DNA from: Rhynchopus sp. YZ270_cl-10
Taxonomy: Eukaryota > Euglenozoa > Diplonemea > Diplonemida > Diplonemidae
Direction: 5' to 3'
Assembly: GCA_964035575.1 (NCBI GenBank)
Contig: OZ037874.1
Span: 1,364,001-1,428,000 of the forward strand
Length of the DNA stretch: 64,000 nucleotides
The notes beneath the pieces were generated by a model. That model was not told the origin of the DNA, searched no databases, and worked only from the letters and a program-made list of their open reading frames with translations. The position numbers were made by a program, and so were the translations under genes. Below, in pieces: positions 9,838 through 20,408 of this stretch; positions within the stretch are counted from its first letter, which is position 1; every line of letters begins with the position of its first letter.

Positions 9838-10110
9838 TTGCCTCCCAGGGAAAGGGACTCTCGAATTTTTTTTTTTTGGCCCCTATATAGGGCTAATTTC
9901 GAGGCACTCCTGTGCAAAAATGAAGTCGGTTTTTGACCCAAAATCGGGGTGGGTGGGCCATAATTTGCTCCAAATTTGGCCGAAAATTGGGATTTTTCTG
10001 AAAATTTCATTGTGCCCAGCAAAAATCCTTGATTTTTTGAAGAATTTTCCAAAAAATATGCTATACCCCCTATGACTGGACCCAACTCCCCTCACTATTT
10101 TTTCCCTAAA
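9838..10110 (+). repeat. Dispersed repeat R1, uninterrupted copy
   Basis: The repeat begins CTCCCAGGGAAAGGGACTC, then a T run, TAGGGCTAATTTCGA, GAAGTCGGTTTTTGAC, and ends near ATGACTGGACCCAACTCCCC. A second copy (19768-20260) shares everything from GGCACTCCTG onward but is split by a nested element, and a head-only copy lies at 43448-43515. It is non-coding and AT-rich, with no clear terminal repeats. Confidence 0.65.
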
Positions 10111-10179
10111 AAAGCCCCCAAAATTCCTACCATTTTTACCATTTTTACCATTTTTGACCAATTTAGGGTACCTCCATTA

Positions 10180-11119
10180 GGGTAGATAAACAAATTTATT
10201 TGTTTCTTGTCCACCGTACGTACAGAATCTCGAGATTCCCAGAAAAAAATGTTTGTTTTTAAAAAATGTTTATTGTGACCTGAGCGGTACTTTAGAGTGT
10301 TTTTAGACACACTTGTGACCCCACCGAGGAAAGCAATCGGCTCGCGCAATCAAAAGAAAGCAGAGAAAAGGGAAAAAATAAAAAGGAAAAAAGTTGGGTA
10401 CCGTGCGCCTGCGGCGCTACCTGTTCCCAGTCAACAACACAATTTCATCTGAAGTTGGGTTTGCAGACCTGAAAATGACCCTTGCTTACGAGTATGGGTT
10501 CATACTTTGTGAAAATTTAAGTCACTAAAATTTTGCCCATTTTTCCGTATATCCCCCACCACAGCCCGGGATTGGCTCGGAAATGCCACAAAACACTGTT
10601 ATTTCCACCCCTTGATGCACAACTGTTTGAGGTGTGTTTTTTTTTGGTCCCGAAACACGATTTTTCAGACTTTCCAAAAGTGGGCACGAAGCCTGCTCCG
10701 TAACATTCAGGGCTAAGTGTGAGCTTCCTTCTTGTCAGTGAAGGGATGACCTTCGGGACTTAGCGAGGCCAGAAACATCCTCGGAAATGCTGAGCTGAGC
10801 GTGCAGAAGATCTGCCACGGAAGCATGCAAGGCGCTATCCGCGCAAAATGTGGAAGCGTTCTGGGAGCAGTGGCGAACCCGCTAAACGTACAAGAACATT
10901 ATAAAAAACTGAGAACTAACATCGCCGTATCCCCCCTAATGACACCTACCATCAACGAGGCATGTGAAATCAATGTAGTTGTCTCCCTTCTGCTTGCCCC
11001 GCTCCCATGGTAGCGATTTTTTTCCAACATTTTTTCCCCAACTAATATTTTTTTCCGTACGTACGTACAGAATTTCAAAACGTCTCGGACAAGAAACAAA
11101 CAAATTTATTTATCTACCC
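10180..11119. mobile_element. Non-autonomous inverted-repeat transposon, 940 bp, TTA duplication
   Basis: Terminal inverted repeats of about 33 bp start GGGTAGATAAA and end TTTCTTGTCC. A second shared block (CCGTACGTACAGAAT) lies just inside each end. The borders are TTA on both sides (10177-10179 and 11120-11122), a 3-bp duplication as made by PIF/Harbinger transposases. No transposase ORF is visible, so it would need one supplied in trans. The interior contains the block CCGTGCGCCTGCGGCGC, also found at 28766 and 30968. Confidence 0.65.
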
Positions 11120-11225
11120 TTATTTTGTTTTTCCACGTTTCCGAAGTGCCCGCCAGAGGTGAGTGGGGGATCTTTTGTTCTTTCATTTTTTTTCTTTTTT
11201 TTTTTTCTCCCAACATTTTTTCTTT

Positions 11226-11766
11226 TATTTATGTTGTGCTCAACCTCGGGTATCCCCCTCCCTCCACTTTTTTGCAATGTGTGGCCCAAAAATAAAGTGA
11301 ATATAAATGAGGGCTTACCTGCATCCACCTTTTTAGAAGATGTGTTCTGTGAGTCAACACAGGCTTTCATCTTTTGCAAAGCATTCTTTTTGCCCATAAA
11401 ATGGTGTGATTAACAATAAAAAGTCTTCTTATGTTCCCTTTGTTGTTTTCACACACTTTTGTATTTTAAACCCCTCGCATACCCTTCCGCCCTTTTGTTG
11501 TTGTCACTGAATAATATGCCCCATTCCCTCTTATTTAAGAGAGCGTCTTGGTTCAGCCTTAACTCTGCAGCCTGAAGAATAAAACAAACAATGGAGCACA
11601 TCTTCGTCATGTGTACTGCTGCTGCAATAAAGATGCAACTCAGCGGTACCATGATCTCATGTTTTTCCCCTTTGCACTTTCGTTGACTTACCCCCCACTA
11701 TGAAAGTGCCCTTTTCCATCCCTTTGACACATGTGTTGGTGACGTGAAGGTGAACAGCACAATTTG
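11226..11766 (+). repeat. Dispersed segment A, uninterrupted copy
   Basis: This 541-bp segment runs from TTTATGTTGTGCTCAACC to GCACAATTT and matches 17053-18731 in order and orientation. The second copy is longer by almost exactly the sum of three insertions. This copy therefore serves as an empty site for them. It has no credible ORF; the origin may be an old mobile element or a segmental duplication. Confidence 0.75.
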
Positions 11767-12492
11767 ATATTTTTGTGCTGTGCATGTATACCTACACTCA
11801 CATCCCCCACACTCACAAAGAGGCACAACCAGGGAACACATTATTTCACTTGTACAAAATCAATGAGTGAAACTTTCACTGTTCCGAAGTTTGCCTCCAC
11901 CAAAAATCAGTGAGAAAAATTCGGTATTATTTTATCTGATTTTGCAGTCATGTAATCGACAAAGTATTTTCGGGTGTGAACATTGAAACCGCACTGAACC
12001 AACAACTTGTTGCTGACTTACCGGGTACCCATGGTTCGGTCTTCCTCACATCATCCTCACGACTCTTTCTCGAAGCCTTCCGTGCTGTGCAAGCAACCCC
12101 CTATTTTTGCTTTCTTTTTAATAACGAAAACTTCATAACCCATTCAAACCCCTTTTTTTTCTTTCGGAAACGGTACAACGGTGGCCTTGTTACCCTTGTG
12201 ACAAGCAGAGCAACAAGCTCTTTCCTTCTTACTTTTGTAAGTTGTTTACTTTTGCCTAACAAGCAAATCACAACAACCGCCTGAGCTTTTGAACGCTCCC
12301 GTTTTCCACCCCTCAGATGTTTCTGTGACTATTGTAGAATATGTGCCTAATCCTGCACACCATGTGGCGTGGATTGCAACACAACAGGGATTTTATACTA
12401 AAAACAATACGATTGTGGTCAAGTTGACTAAGCACGAAGAGGCTTAGTATCTTATTTGTGTTTGTACTTTCAACTTCTCTATTTTATTTATC

Positions 12493-12610
12493 AGGACAAA
12501 TACTTTGTGTTGGAAAGTCATTCAAACATCTGAGACTTTTTGTTTATTCCCCTCTCCTTCTATTATGCACGCACCTCATTTGTGCACTTCAGTACTGAGA
12601 GTAGATCGTG
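12493..12610 (+). repeat. Dispersed motif family eta (GGACAAATACTTTGTG)
   Basis: The block contains an ACAAA-TAC-TTTGT hairpin, then AACATCTGAGACTT, GTTTATTCC, a C-rich tract and TGCACTTCAG. It recurs at 17848-17966, where it lies inside the element 17724-18208, and at 22459-22590. All copies are on the + strand. Its presence within an inserted element suggests that it moves as part of a transposable unit. Confidence 0.6.
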
Positions 12611-12810
12611 GATGAAATCACCCTGAAAATGGGTACCTGCCGGTGGGATGAGTTCCTTGAAGGCAGAGCTGAAGGCGTCTGCAGACAGTGCAGTTATTCC
12701 CATCACAGAGCGACACGCCGTACGCTAAGAACCCCACACCCCACACTTTCACATACTCCTGCTGCACACATCTCTCTTCACACCCGCCAGATTCCAAAAC
12801 TGTTTCAACA

Positions 12811-15800
12811 ATGTTGTTGCCTCTGTGTGCCCTGCTGTGTGCAGCCGCATCCCCAGGCTCAGGTGCTGTTGTGCTTCCAACAGACCCGCCGACACCTGCA
12901 CCGCCGACAGTGGCGCCTCGGACGTACGTGCCAACGGAGACTGCGTGCCTGGAGTACAGCACGGCGCAGGCAGGGAGCTTCAGCTACGAGGCAAGGGAAC
13001 GTGGGCTGTACAATGTGTGCTGGCGCTTCCAGTGCCGCGGTGTGGTGTCCACCCACATCGAGGCAACGTCGGAGCGTGCAAACCGTGCGTTCCTGTCGCT
13101 GCTGAACGGTGCGGGGTACCAGCTCAACTCACTGCAAGGTACACGTGAAGGCGTGCAGCGCAACTTCCGTGCAAGCTACCCCGCAGACGGCGACATGATG
13201 TTGCGCTACAACGCCAGCGGCGCGCCGGGCACCTACTCCTCAGTCAACTTCAGCTTCACCTTCGACTGGACGTGTGACAACGCCGCTGTCACACCTCCCG
13301 CACCCAACACAAACAGTGCGGAGTGCCTCACGTTGGCACCCTCTGGCACGTACATCAGGTCCATTGTTGAGGTGGGGACACGGTGCTGGGTGGTTCCGTG
13401 CAACGGGACGCTGGAAATGACGTTTGACCTGGAAGTGTACGAGGGTGCAGTTGTGAATGTGACTGTGGAGGGTGGCGACGGTGTGGGGCAGGCCTTCATG
13501 GACAGCTCGGGGCGGGTCACGGAGAAGTATGCGAACGAGGGGAACGCAAAGGTGTGGGCGACGAGTCTGCAGAGCGTAGTTGAGGTGATGCTGTTTGCGA
13601 TGTCGTGGGGGTGTGACGCACCTGCCCCAGCGTTGGTGCCACTTGGCGGCGGCACTCTGGCACCTACTGACACACCGAACCCTGCCTGCACACCCATCAC
13701 CACCTCCCCACTGCAGATATACACAAACGCTGCGCGACTCTATCAGTGCTGGCTGCTGCAGTGCACCGGCACGTTGCATCTGGAGGTGCGTAAAGTGGGG
13801 TATGTGCAGGTCGAGCTGTCCCTGCACAACAGCGATGGCTACGAGCTTGCTGCCTGGAAAACAAACACAGAAGACATCACAGAAGACATCGCAAGCTTCC
13901 CTGCAGACGGCTCACTCCGTCTTGCATACGATCGACGCCTCTACAGCGCGGGTAACGTTACCGTTGAGTGGACCTGCGAGCCGGGTCCTCTCATCCCGCC
14001 AACACCAGGCTACGACAGCGCAGAATGTCTCACTGTGGCGCCCACAGGGAGTTACAAGCGGCTCGCCGAACTGGGAACTTCCTGCTGGATAGTGCCGTGC
14101 CACGACGCAGTCGATGTGAACTGGGATTTGGGCGTGAAAGATGCAGAGTATCTTAAATTTGGGGTGGGTATCACCCTTTTCGACAGCACGGGGAGTGAGC
14201 TGTACACGACGAACGTGTCGTCTGCGTCCCGTACTGTGCCTGCTGACGGCCTTGTCAGAATCGTGGTCCAGCTTCCACTCTATGACGCGGGACTTCACCT
14301 GGTCAGTCCTACGTCTAGCCTGGGCCTGTGGTGGGGGCACGCTCCCAGTACTGCCCACGTCGCGCCCAACGGAGGTACCACCAACACTTGCACCCCCGAC
14401 AGAAGTGCCCACCAGAGAGTGTACAACACTCACACAAAACCCATTAAATTTTTACGAACCTAGTACCACTTATGAACCGTTTGCCGAGTGCTGGACATTC
14501 ATGTGCACAGGCACACTGCACATCGAGGTGACAGGGGAGTCGCTTGGCCCCTGCGTAGGTACCCTGTTCCTGATGGACAGCTTTGGCTACGAGCTGGATT
14601 CAGTCATGAGCGATTGGGGGAGTTTTGACTGGCGTTACAACAGAAGCTACCCTGCGAACGGGCTGACGGTGCTGAGGTACGAGGAAAGGATGCCGGTGGC
14701 GGGATTGCAGGGTGAACTAGCGTTCACCTTTGCTTGGACCTGCGATGAGGCCCCTGAGATCCCACCTGCAGACGGTGTGAACGGTGAAGAGTGTCTGACG
14801 GTGGCACCTACCGGGAGCTACAGACGGTTATTGGGAAACGGCCCAGTCACGCACTGCTGGGCGATCGAGTGCACAGGCACACTCGCCTTTGCAGCGCAGA
14901 CCGTGTTCTACGAGCAGTACGCAGACATGCGCCTCGTCGACAGCACCGGACGCACTGTGTACACCATCGACGCACCCCGCATCGATGAGAGCTTCATCAA
15001 ATACGATTGGTATGACACGCCCAAGGTAGACGTGTCAGTCTCCTTCCCCAACGAAGGTGTCTTCAAGGTCTACGTGGACGAGCTGCGTTGCGCTTTGGAC
15101 TTCAAGTCGGGTGGGTTGGGAAATCGCATCAGCATGGCCTGGAGCTGCAACGGGGAGGTGACCTTCGCACCAGACACAGAGGCGCCAGTGACATCTGTCC
15201 CCACACAGGCACCTGCAACACCCGCTCCTCTGACGGAAGCACCTGCGACTGATGCACCTGGGACGCAAGCACCTGTCACATCAGCACCCACGACACAGAC
15301 ACCTGAGACACACCCATCCGACAGCGAAACGCCAGAGACATCTGTCCCCGAGACACAGGCACCTGCAACACCCGCACCTGTGACGGAAGCATCAGAGACT
15401 GACATACCTCAAACACAAACACCTGTCACATCAGCACCCATGACACAGACACCCGTGACACACCCATCCGACAGCGAAACGCCAGAGACATCTGCCCCCG
15501 AGACACAGGCACCTGCAACACCCGCACCTGTGACGGATGCACCTGTGACGGATTCATCAGAGACGGACATACCTCAAACACAAACACCTGACACATCAGC
15601 ACCCACGACACAGACACCTGCAACACCCACACCTGTGACGCAAGCACCTGTCACATCAGCACCCATGACACAGACACCCGTGACACACCCATCCGACAGC
15701 GAAACGCCAGAAACATCTGTCCCCGAGACACAGGCACCTGCAACACCCGCACCTGTGACGGAAGCATCAGAGACTGACATACCTCAAACACAAACACCTG

Positions 15801-16790
15801 TCACATCAGCACCCACGACACAGACACCTGCAACACCCACACCTGTGACGCAAGCACCTGTCACATCAGCACCCATGACACAGACACCCGTGACACACCC
15901 ATCCGACAGCGAAACGCCAGAAACATCTGCCCCCGAGACACAGGCACCTGCAACACCCGCACCTGTGACGGATGCACCTGTGACGGATTCATCAGAGACG
16001 GACATACCTCAAACACAAACACCTGTCACGTCAGCACCCATGACACAGACACCCGTGACACACCCATCCGACAGCGAAACGCCAGAAACACTTGTACCTC
16101 TGACATACCCACCTGGTGTGACAGACACACCAGCACAGACATCAGCCTCACCTCTGACCCCAGTGTCCGCCAAGGACACGACACTGCCCGCCACAGCTGT
16201 GCCTGCAACAGCAGCACTGCCAACGCAACCGCCAACGGCACAGCCTGATGACGGACGCCTACCACCCTCACCAAGGGGCAGTGCGACTGTGGAACCTGCG
16301 ACAGAGGAGACAGACACACCGCTGCTGAGCACAGCATGGATTGTGGGCATCATTGCTGGAGTGCTCACGTGCATCCTGTTCTGTGTGGGGGTGGGTGTGG
16401 TCTTCTGCAAGCCGGCGAAGAAGAGCTCGAGCTATGAGGTATGTTGTACACTCAGATCAGACGAATGCAACGACACGTGACACACATGACACACATGACA
16501 CACATGACACACATGACACACATGACACACATGACACACATGACACACATGACACACATGACACACATGACACACATGACACACATGACACACATGACAC
16601 ACATGACACACATGACACACATGACACACATGACACACATGACACACATGACACACATGACACACATGACACACAGAACTACCATGACGAGTCGCTGATG
16701 CCTGAAGGAGACGAAGGGGAGGCCGTGTGTCTGGACAACATGTACGACAAGCGTGCGTTGCGTCAGGAAGCCCACGTCATGACGTATTGA
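12811..16790 (+). CDS. Stalked surface glycoprotein with six C-W-C modules
   Basis: The start is the ATG at 12811, which gives a signal peptide (MLLPLCALLCAAAS); longer in-frame reads upstream are leader-like. After a short Thr/Pro spacer come six modules of about 100 residues, each with an opening Cys, a CW-x3-C core (x5 in the first), and a closing W-x-C. They alternate between two types, giving three pairs (about 12940-13620, 13690-14330, 14440-15155); the layout recalls CUB-like domains, but I am not certain. A mucin-like Thr/Pro stalk (15165-16130) precedes a membrane segment (WIVGIIAGVLTCILFCVGVG, about 16340-16400). The tail is encoded after an intron at 16439-16676. One reading-frame change (+1) lies near 14285-14320 inside module four, where homology passes from one frame to the next. 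It may be an assembly error or a real lesion; everything downstream remains open and conserved. Probable role: cell-surface coat or adhesion. Confidence 0.78.
15165..16130 (+). repeat. Coding minisatellite: Thr/Pro-rich stalk
   Basis: The stalk is built from short PxT/TxAP blocks arranged in higher-order units of about 225 bp (for example 15574-15780 and 15784-16005 match closely). Encoded blocks such as ETQAPATPAPVT and THPSDSETPET recur several times. The composition predicts dense O-glycosylation. The unit structure implies length variation by slippage or unequal exchange. Confidence 0.85.
16439..16676 (+). other. Spliceosomal intron filled by a 9-bp satellite
   Basis: The donor is GAG|GTATGT and the acceptor CACACAG|AAC. 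Removal joins codon GAG to AAC in phase 0 and gives a 37-residue tail (NYHDESLMPEGDEG... ending HVMTY, stop at 16788-16790). Unspliced RNA stops at 16478-16480, just after the membrane segment. From about 16477 to 16674 the intron is (ACACATGAC)n, about 22 copies, which itself supplies the acceptor AG. Confidence 0.7.
16477..16674. repeat. (CACATGACA)n satellite, about 22 copies
   Basis: A near-perfect 9-bp tandem repeat. Because the unit is a multiple of three and free of stops in most frames, it creates spurious ORFs on both strands. It lies within the proposed intron of the 12811-16790 gene. Confidence 0.95.
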
Positions 16791-17112
16791 TGCGTAATGA
16801 ACGGACCTTTTCGCGTCAAGACACAGATACCTGCCTGAACTGGTTGGTCTTCTACTGTCGTCTGCACCTGCAGTCTGTTGATGTGTCTGTTAAAAACTTC
16901 ATGTTCTGTTATGTCGTGTGTGTACAACTGTTTGTAGGCATGTACGGCATTCATATTTCAAGCATCCTCTATTTTTGGTGTTTACACGAACCCACATATT
17001 TCCCATTTGTCTGAGTGATACTAATTCGCGACATGTAACACACCAAAAGACCCCTATTTATGTTGTGCTCAACCTTGGATCTCCCCCTCCCTCTACTTTT
17101 TTTTTCCATGTG

Positions 17113-17552
17113 TGAGGTGATCCAGCGCACACTTTTCCACACTTTTTCACACCGTGAAAACGTGTGAAAACAAGTGAAAACGTGTGAAACCAAGGTGAAA
17201 ATGTGTGAAATCAAGTGAAAATGTGTGAAATCAAGTGAAAATGTGTGAAACCATGTGAAACCATGTGAAAATGTGTGAAAATGTGTGAAACCAAGTGAAA
17301 ACATGTGAAACCAAGTGAAAATGTGTGAAACCATGTGAAAACACCAAGTTTTTTTTCTGGAGGAGTCCACTCAGAGTGCGTGAAGCAGTTTTCTTTTCAC
17401 TTTCGTACACACTTTTTCACACCGTGAAACCATGTGAAAATGTGTGAAACCAAGTGAAAATGTGTGAAAATGTGTGAAACCATGTGAAAATGTGTGAAAA
17501 TGTGTGAAACCAAGTGAAAATGTGTGAAAAAGCGTGAGACTGGATCACCTCA
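17113..17552. mobile_element. Inverted-repeat element carrying GTGTGAAA arrays, 440 bp
   Basis: The ends are perfect 13-bp inverted repeats, TGAGGTGATCCAG and CTGGATCACCTCA, bordered by ATGTG on both sides (17108-17112 and 17553-17557). The homologous position in segment A (near 11276) has ATGTG once, an empty site. The interior is two arrays of degenerate GTGTGAAA(A/CC) units, each introduced by CACTTTTTCACACCGTGAAA, separated by about 70 bp of unique sequence. There is no coding capacity. Confidence 0.8.
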
Positions 17553-17723
17553 ATGTGTGACCCAAAAATAAAGTGAATACAATCGTGGGCTTACCTGCAA
17601 CCACCTTTTTAGAAGATGTGTTCTGTGAGTCAACACAGGCTTTCATCTTTGCAAAGCATTCTTTTTGCCCATAAAATGGTGTGATTGTAAATAAATAGCC
17701 ATGACGTTTTCCCTTTGTTGTTT

Positions 17724-18208
17724 CATACAATGCAACGAGGCCTGAATGCCTGAAAATGGGCATGTCTGGAAATTCTGTCTGTGGTGACTGAGGCATATTT
17801 GGGATCACTTAGGTTTAAGTATGACTGAGCCACGCCTGAGTATTTATGTTATGAGGACAAATACTTTGTGGTGGGAAATGATTAAAACATCTGAGACTTG
17901 TCGTTTATTCCTTTCCGCTATTGTGCACTCACCTCATTTCTGTACTTCAGGCTAAGGGTTTTTCCCTTTTGACATCCATTTCTGGACGTTTTGGGGGTAG
18001 AAAAAAAAGTCTTTTTTGTTTTTTATTTGCATGTCAAAGGAAACAAAAAACCGAACTTAACCTTTAAAAAACCCCCTGCCTAATAGTGCGTATGACGTGG
18101 GTAACGTACCAACTAAACAAAAGATGAACGAGGTTTTTAGGGGTTTTTATTTAGGGGTTTTTATTATTTCCAGGACTTAGCGAGGACTCGGCCTCGTTGC
18201 ATTGTATG
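17724..18208. mobile_element. Inverted-repeat element, 485 bp (CATACAATGC family)
   Basis: The left end CATACAATGCAACGAGGCC is matched by its inverse at the right end (GGCCTCGTTGCATTGTATG). It is absent from segment A, where CCCTTTGTTGTTTTCACAC runs through. It carries a motif eta copy inside. A much longer relative with the same ends spans 27366-29546. No transposase is present here. Confidence 0.75.
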
Positions 18209-18396
18209 ATATTTTCACACTTTTGTATTTTAAACCCCTCGCATACCCTTCCGCCCTTTTGTTGTTGTCACTGAATAATATGCCCCATTCCCTCTTATTT
18301 AAGAGAGCGTCTTGGTTCAGCCTTAACTCTGCAGCCTGAAGAATAAAACAAATAATGGAGCACATTTTGGTCATGTACTGCTGCTGCAATAAAGAT

Positions 18397-18611
18397 ATGA
18401 TTACATGCAATGCTAAAAGGAAATTGAACACCGTACCCCAACTCCCTTCCGTTTTCTGTTCTGGGGCGGGTTGGAGAACCGGAGAAGAGCCGCATTTCAC
18501 CGACAGGTCGAGGTGTGTGCGTTTCACCACAACCTCTCCCTTTTGTCTTTATTGTTTTTATTGCTTTTGAAAAAAACACAAAAAGGAAAAGTAGGAGTGC
18601 GGTTTCAATTT
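18397..18611 (+). mobile_element. Short inserted element with motif epsilon
   Basis: About 215 bp are absent from the matching site in segment A (near 11634). The inner ends are inverted (AAATTGAA near 18421, TTCAATTT at 18604-18611). Inside is a hairpin GTTCT...AGAAC followed by GTCGAGGTGTGTGCGTTTCA and CCACAACCTCTCCC. The same pair of blocks recurs at 45045-45125, where the first hairpin is GGTTC-TGGGGAC-GAACC, a different sequence with the same fold. It could be SINE-like or MITE-like. Confidence 0.6.
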
Positions 18612-19479
18612 CAACTCAGCGGTACAATGATCTGGTGTTTTTCCCCCTTGCACTTTCGTTGAATCACTATGAAAGTGCCTTTTTGCATCCCTTTGACACA
18701 TGTTGGTTCCGTGAGGGTTAAATGCACAATTATTAAAGCAAGGATTTTTCACTTTTGAGCATCTGTTGCAGGTTTAGAATTGTGCCTAATTCGCAAGTCT
18801 GGAAACGGTGTTACAAGATGTGTGTGCACGAGAGACACAGGTAAAAGACAAAGATCTGGACATACACCACTATTCTGCCTCATGGCTGTACCAACCTGCT
18901 TTATGTGTTTTAGCCCATCACCCGAATAGACCGACCTGCTGTTGCATAGCTTCCACTTCCAGCTGTGCAATACTACAGGAACGTCTTGTCCAACACTCTT
19001 ACAGTTTTCCCTTTCCCCCTCTTTTTTGCTTTCTTTTAGTCATAGCATTCGAATGCGCGTGTTATGTGTTATGTACTGTATGTATCTACACACATTCCAA
19101 ATGGACCTCGGCTACTCGATGTTTGACATCAATTTCTTTTCCTTTTAATCCTATCTGTTAGCGAAAAACACTCCCACCCCACCCCCAATACAGAAACCTG
19201 TTTTTGTCCCCAGACATTCCCCCTGTTTTGGGTACGGAGTGCAGTTTTGTTTTAAAATAAAAAGAAATTTATTTCTTTATTTTTAAAAAACCCCCTCTTT
19301 TTTCTTTCTTTGGTCCTAGGCTGGACCTTCAATTGCATCCGAAGGTCCGTTCCTCCAGAAACTCTATGAAGGTGTTGACCGCTCGAACCGATGTCTCCTA
19401 CCTGAGAGATTACAAAACAGGAGGCGAGGAGGGGTAAGCGGGGTGTTTTGCCTTGGGTCTGTTTGTTTTTCAGCAACCT

Positions 19480-19522
19480 GTCAGTCGGAGGTGCCTGCAT
19501 CAATAACTGCAGTTTCTTTTAC
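19480..19522 (+). repeat. Hairpin motif family gamma (GTCGGAGGTGCCTGCAT)
   Basis: A block reading CAGTCGGAGGTGCCTGCATC then AATAAC and a pyrimidine tract occurs at about 2215-2250, here, 25485-25535 (variant), 26975-27050, 55770-55850 and 59710-59760. The fuller copies start GGCTGGCATCGTACG; GGCATC can pair with GGTGCC. The 59710 copy lacks the middle but keeps this stem. All are on the + strand between genes. Confidence 0.55.
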
Positions 19523-19767
19523 TATCAAAAGCTTCATAAAAACCCATTCAAACCCCCTCTTTTATCCTTCGAAAACGGTCATAAAATAGCCCAAAGAATC
19601 CAACGAAAACCTCAGAAATACATGTTCGCAAAATTTTAGCCACAATACGGTCATTTTGTGCATACCCTGTGACTGTAGCAGCTAGAGAACACACACATGC
19701 AGATTTCCTTGCAATTTTCAGTGTGTTTATCAATGCATGCATCCAGAGGACCTCTGGTTTACAAAAT

Positions 19768-20260
19768 CGTAGGCACTCCTGAGCAAAAGTGAAGTCGGTT
19801 TTTGACACAAAATCGGGGTGGGTGGGTGGGTCATAATTTGCTCATACATGTTGGTACGTACGTAAAACGCGCAAAAATAATCAAAAAACGCGCAAAATAA
19901 TCAAAAAATGTTTTTAATAAAAAACGTCACAAAAACGTAACAAAAACGCGCAAAAAAACGTACTAAAACGTACCAAAAACACAGAGCAAAAATATTATTT
20001 TTGCTGTAATGTTGTGATAAAAAATGATTATTTTGATTATTTTTGAAAAACGTAGTACGTTTTTGTGTTTTTTGTACGTTTTTTGCGCGTTTTTTGCGCG
20101 TTTTACGTACGTACCAACATGTATGTTTGCTCCAAATATGGCCGAAAATTGGGATTTTTCTGAAAATTTCATTGTGCTCAGCAAAAAGCCTCGCATTTTT
20201 GAAGAATTTTCCAAAAAAAAATATGCTATACCCCCTATGACTGGACCCAACTCCCCTCAC
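19768..20260 (+). repeat. Dispersed repeat R1, split copy
   Basis: It matches 9902-10105 from GGCACTCCTG through ATGACTGGACCCAACTCCCC. The match is broken by the element at 19843-20125, after which it resumes at TTTGCTCC. Copy one shows the uninterrupted order. Confidence 0.75.
19843..20125. mobile_element. Nested miniature inverted-repeat element, 283 bp
   Basis: The ends are inverted copies of CATACATGTTGGTACGTACG, continuing inward through AAAACGCGC. The flanks repeat TTTGCT(C) (19837-19843 and 20126-20132), while the R1 copy at 9838 has TTTGCTCC only once, so this is a direct empty-site comparison. The inside is A/T-rich with many ACG-containing words and can fold almost end to end. No ORF of note. 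Confidence 0.82.
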
Positions 20261-20408
20261 CCTTTTTTTTTCTCTATTTTCTTCATCCAAATAGCAGGTC
20301 AAATTTTACACACAATCTTACGGACCCCCCATATTTCATTTTTCAACCACGTTGTGTTCTCTTTATCCAACCACCCCTCCACAAGAACACAGATACCTGA
20401 CGGGGGAG

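Larger units (their letters stand above)
9587..12810. other. Intergenic region: palindrome array and inverted-repeat element
   Basis: About 3.2 kb without a gene I can support. It holds the CGTAATTACG palindrome array (9612-9825), dispersed repeat R1 (9838-10110), a 940-bp inverted-repeat element (10180-11119), dispersed segment A (11226-11766), and copies of motif families alpha and eta. From 11767 to 12420 I see only AT-rich sequence with short ORFs lacking recognisable domains. Confidence 0.6.
17053..18731 (+). repeat. Dispersed segment B, carrying three insertions
   Basis: It is homologous to 11226-11766 but 1,679 bp long. The excess is explained by a 440-bp element plus a 5-bp duplication (17113-17552), a 485-bp element (17724-18208) and about 205-215 bp near 18397-18611. 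Sequence between the insertions matches segment A closely (for example GAAGATGTGTTCTGTGAGTC and CATACCCTTCCGCCCTTTTG). Confidence 0.75.
16791..20408. other. Intergenic region with nested insertions
   Basis: About 3.6 kb without a gene. It holds dispersed segment B with three insertions (17053-18731), R1 copy two with a nested element (19768-20260), and a family gamma copy near 19483. Between 18732 and 19480 I see only AT-rich sequence with short uninformative ORFs. Confidence 0.6.

Noticed and set aside
12688-12810. 41-codon N-terminal extension of the surface glycoprotein
   Set aside because: The downstream ATG at 12811 starts directly with a good signal peptide; the extension reads like leader. 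The same reasoning was applied at 57833 and 47407.
13233-14433. Minus-strand frames of 163-195 codons opposite the surface glycoprotein
   Set aside because: The + strand shows conserved Cys/Trp modules in this interval; the minus frames show none.
16477-16674. CRISPR-like array
   Set aside because: Units are contiguous without spacers, as for the arrays at 41235, 41579 and 44373; these are simple satellites in a eukaryote.
16432-16790. Separate genes of THM/HDT or CHVCHV repeats
   Set aside because: They come from the 9-bp intron satellite. Only the last 38 codons of the + frame (after 16676) are kept, as the spliced tail of the upstream gene.
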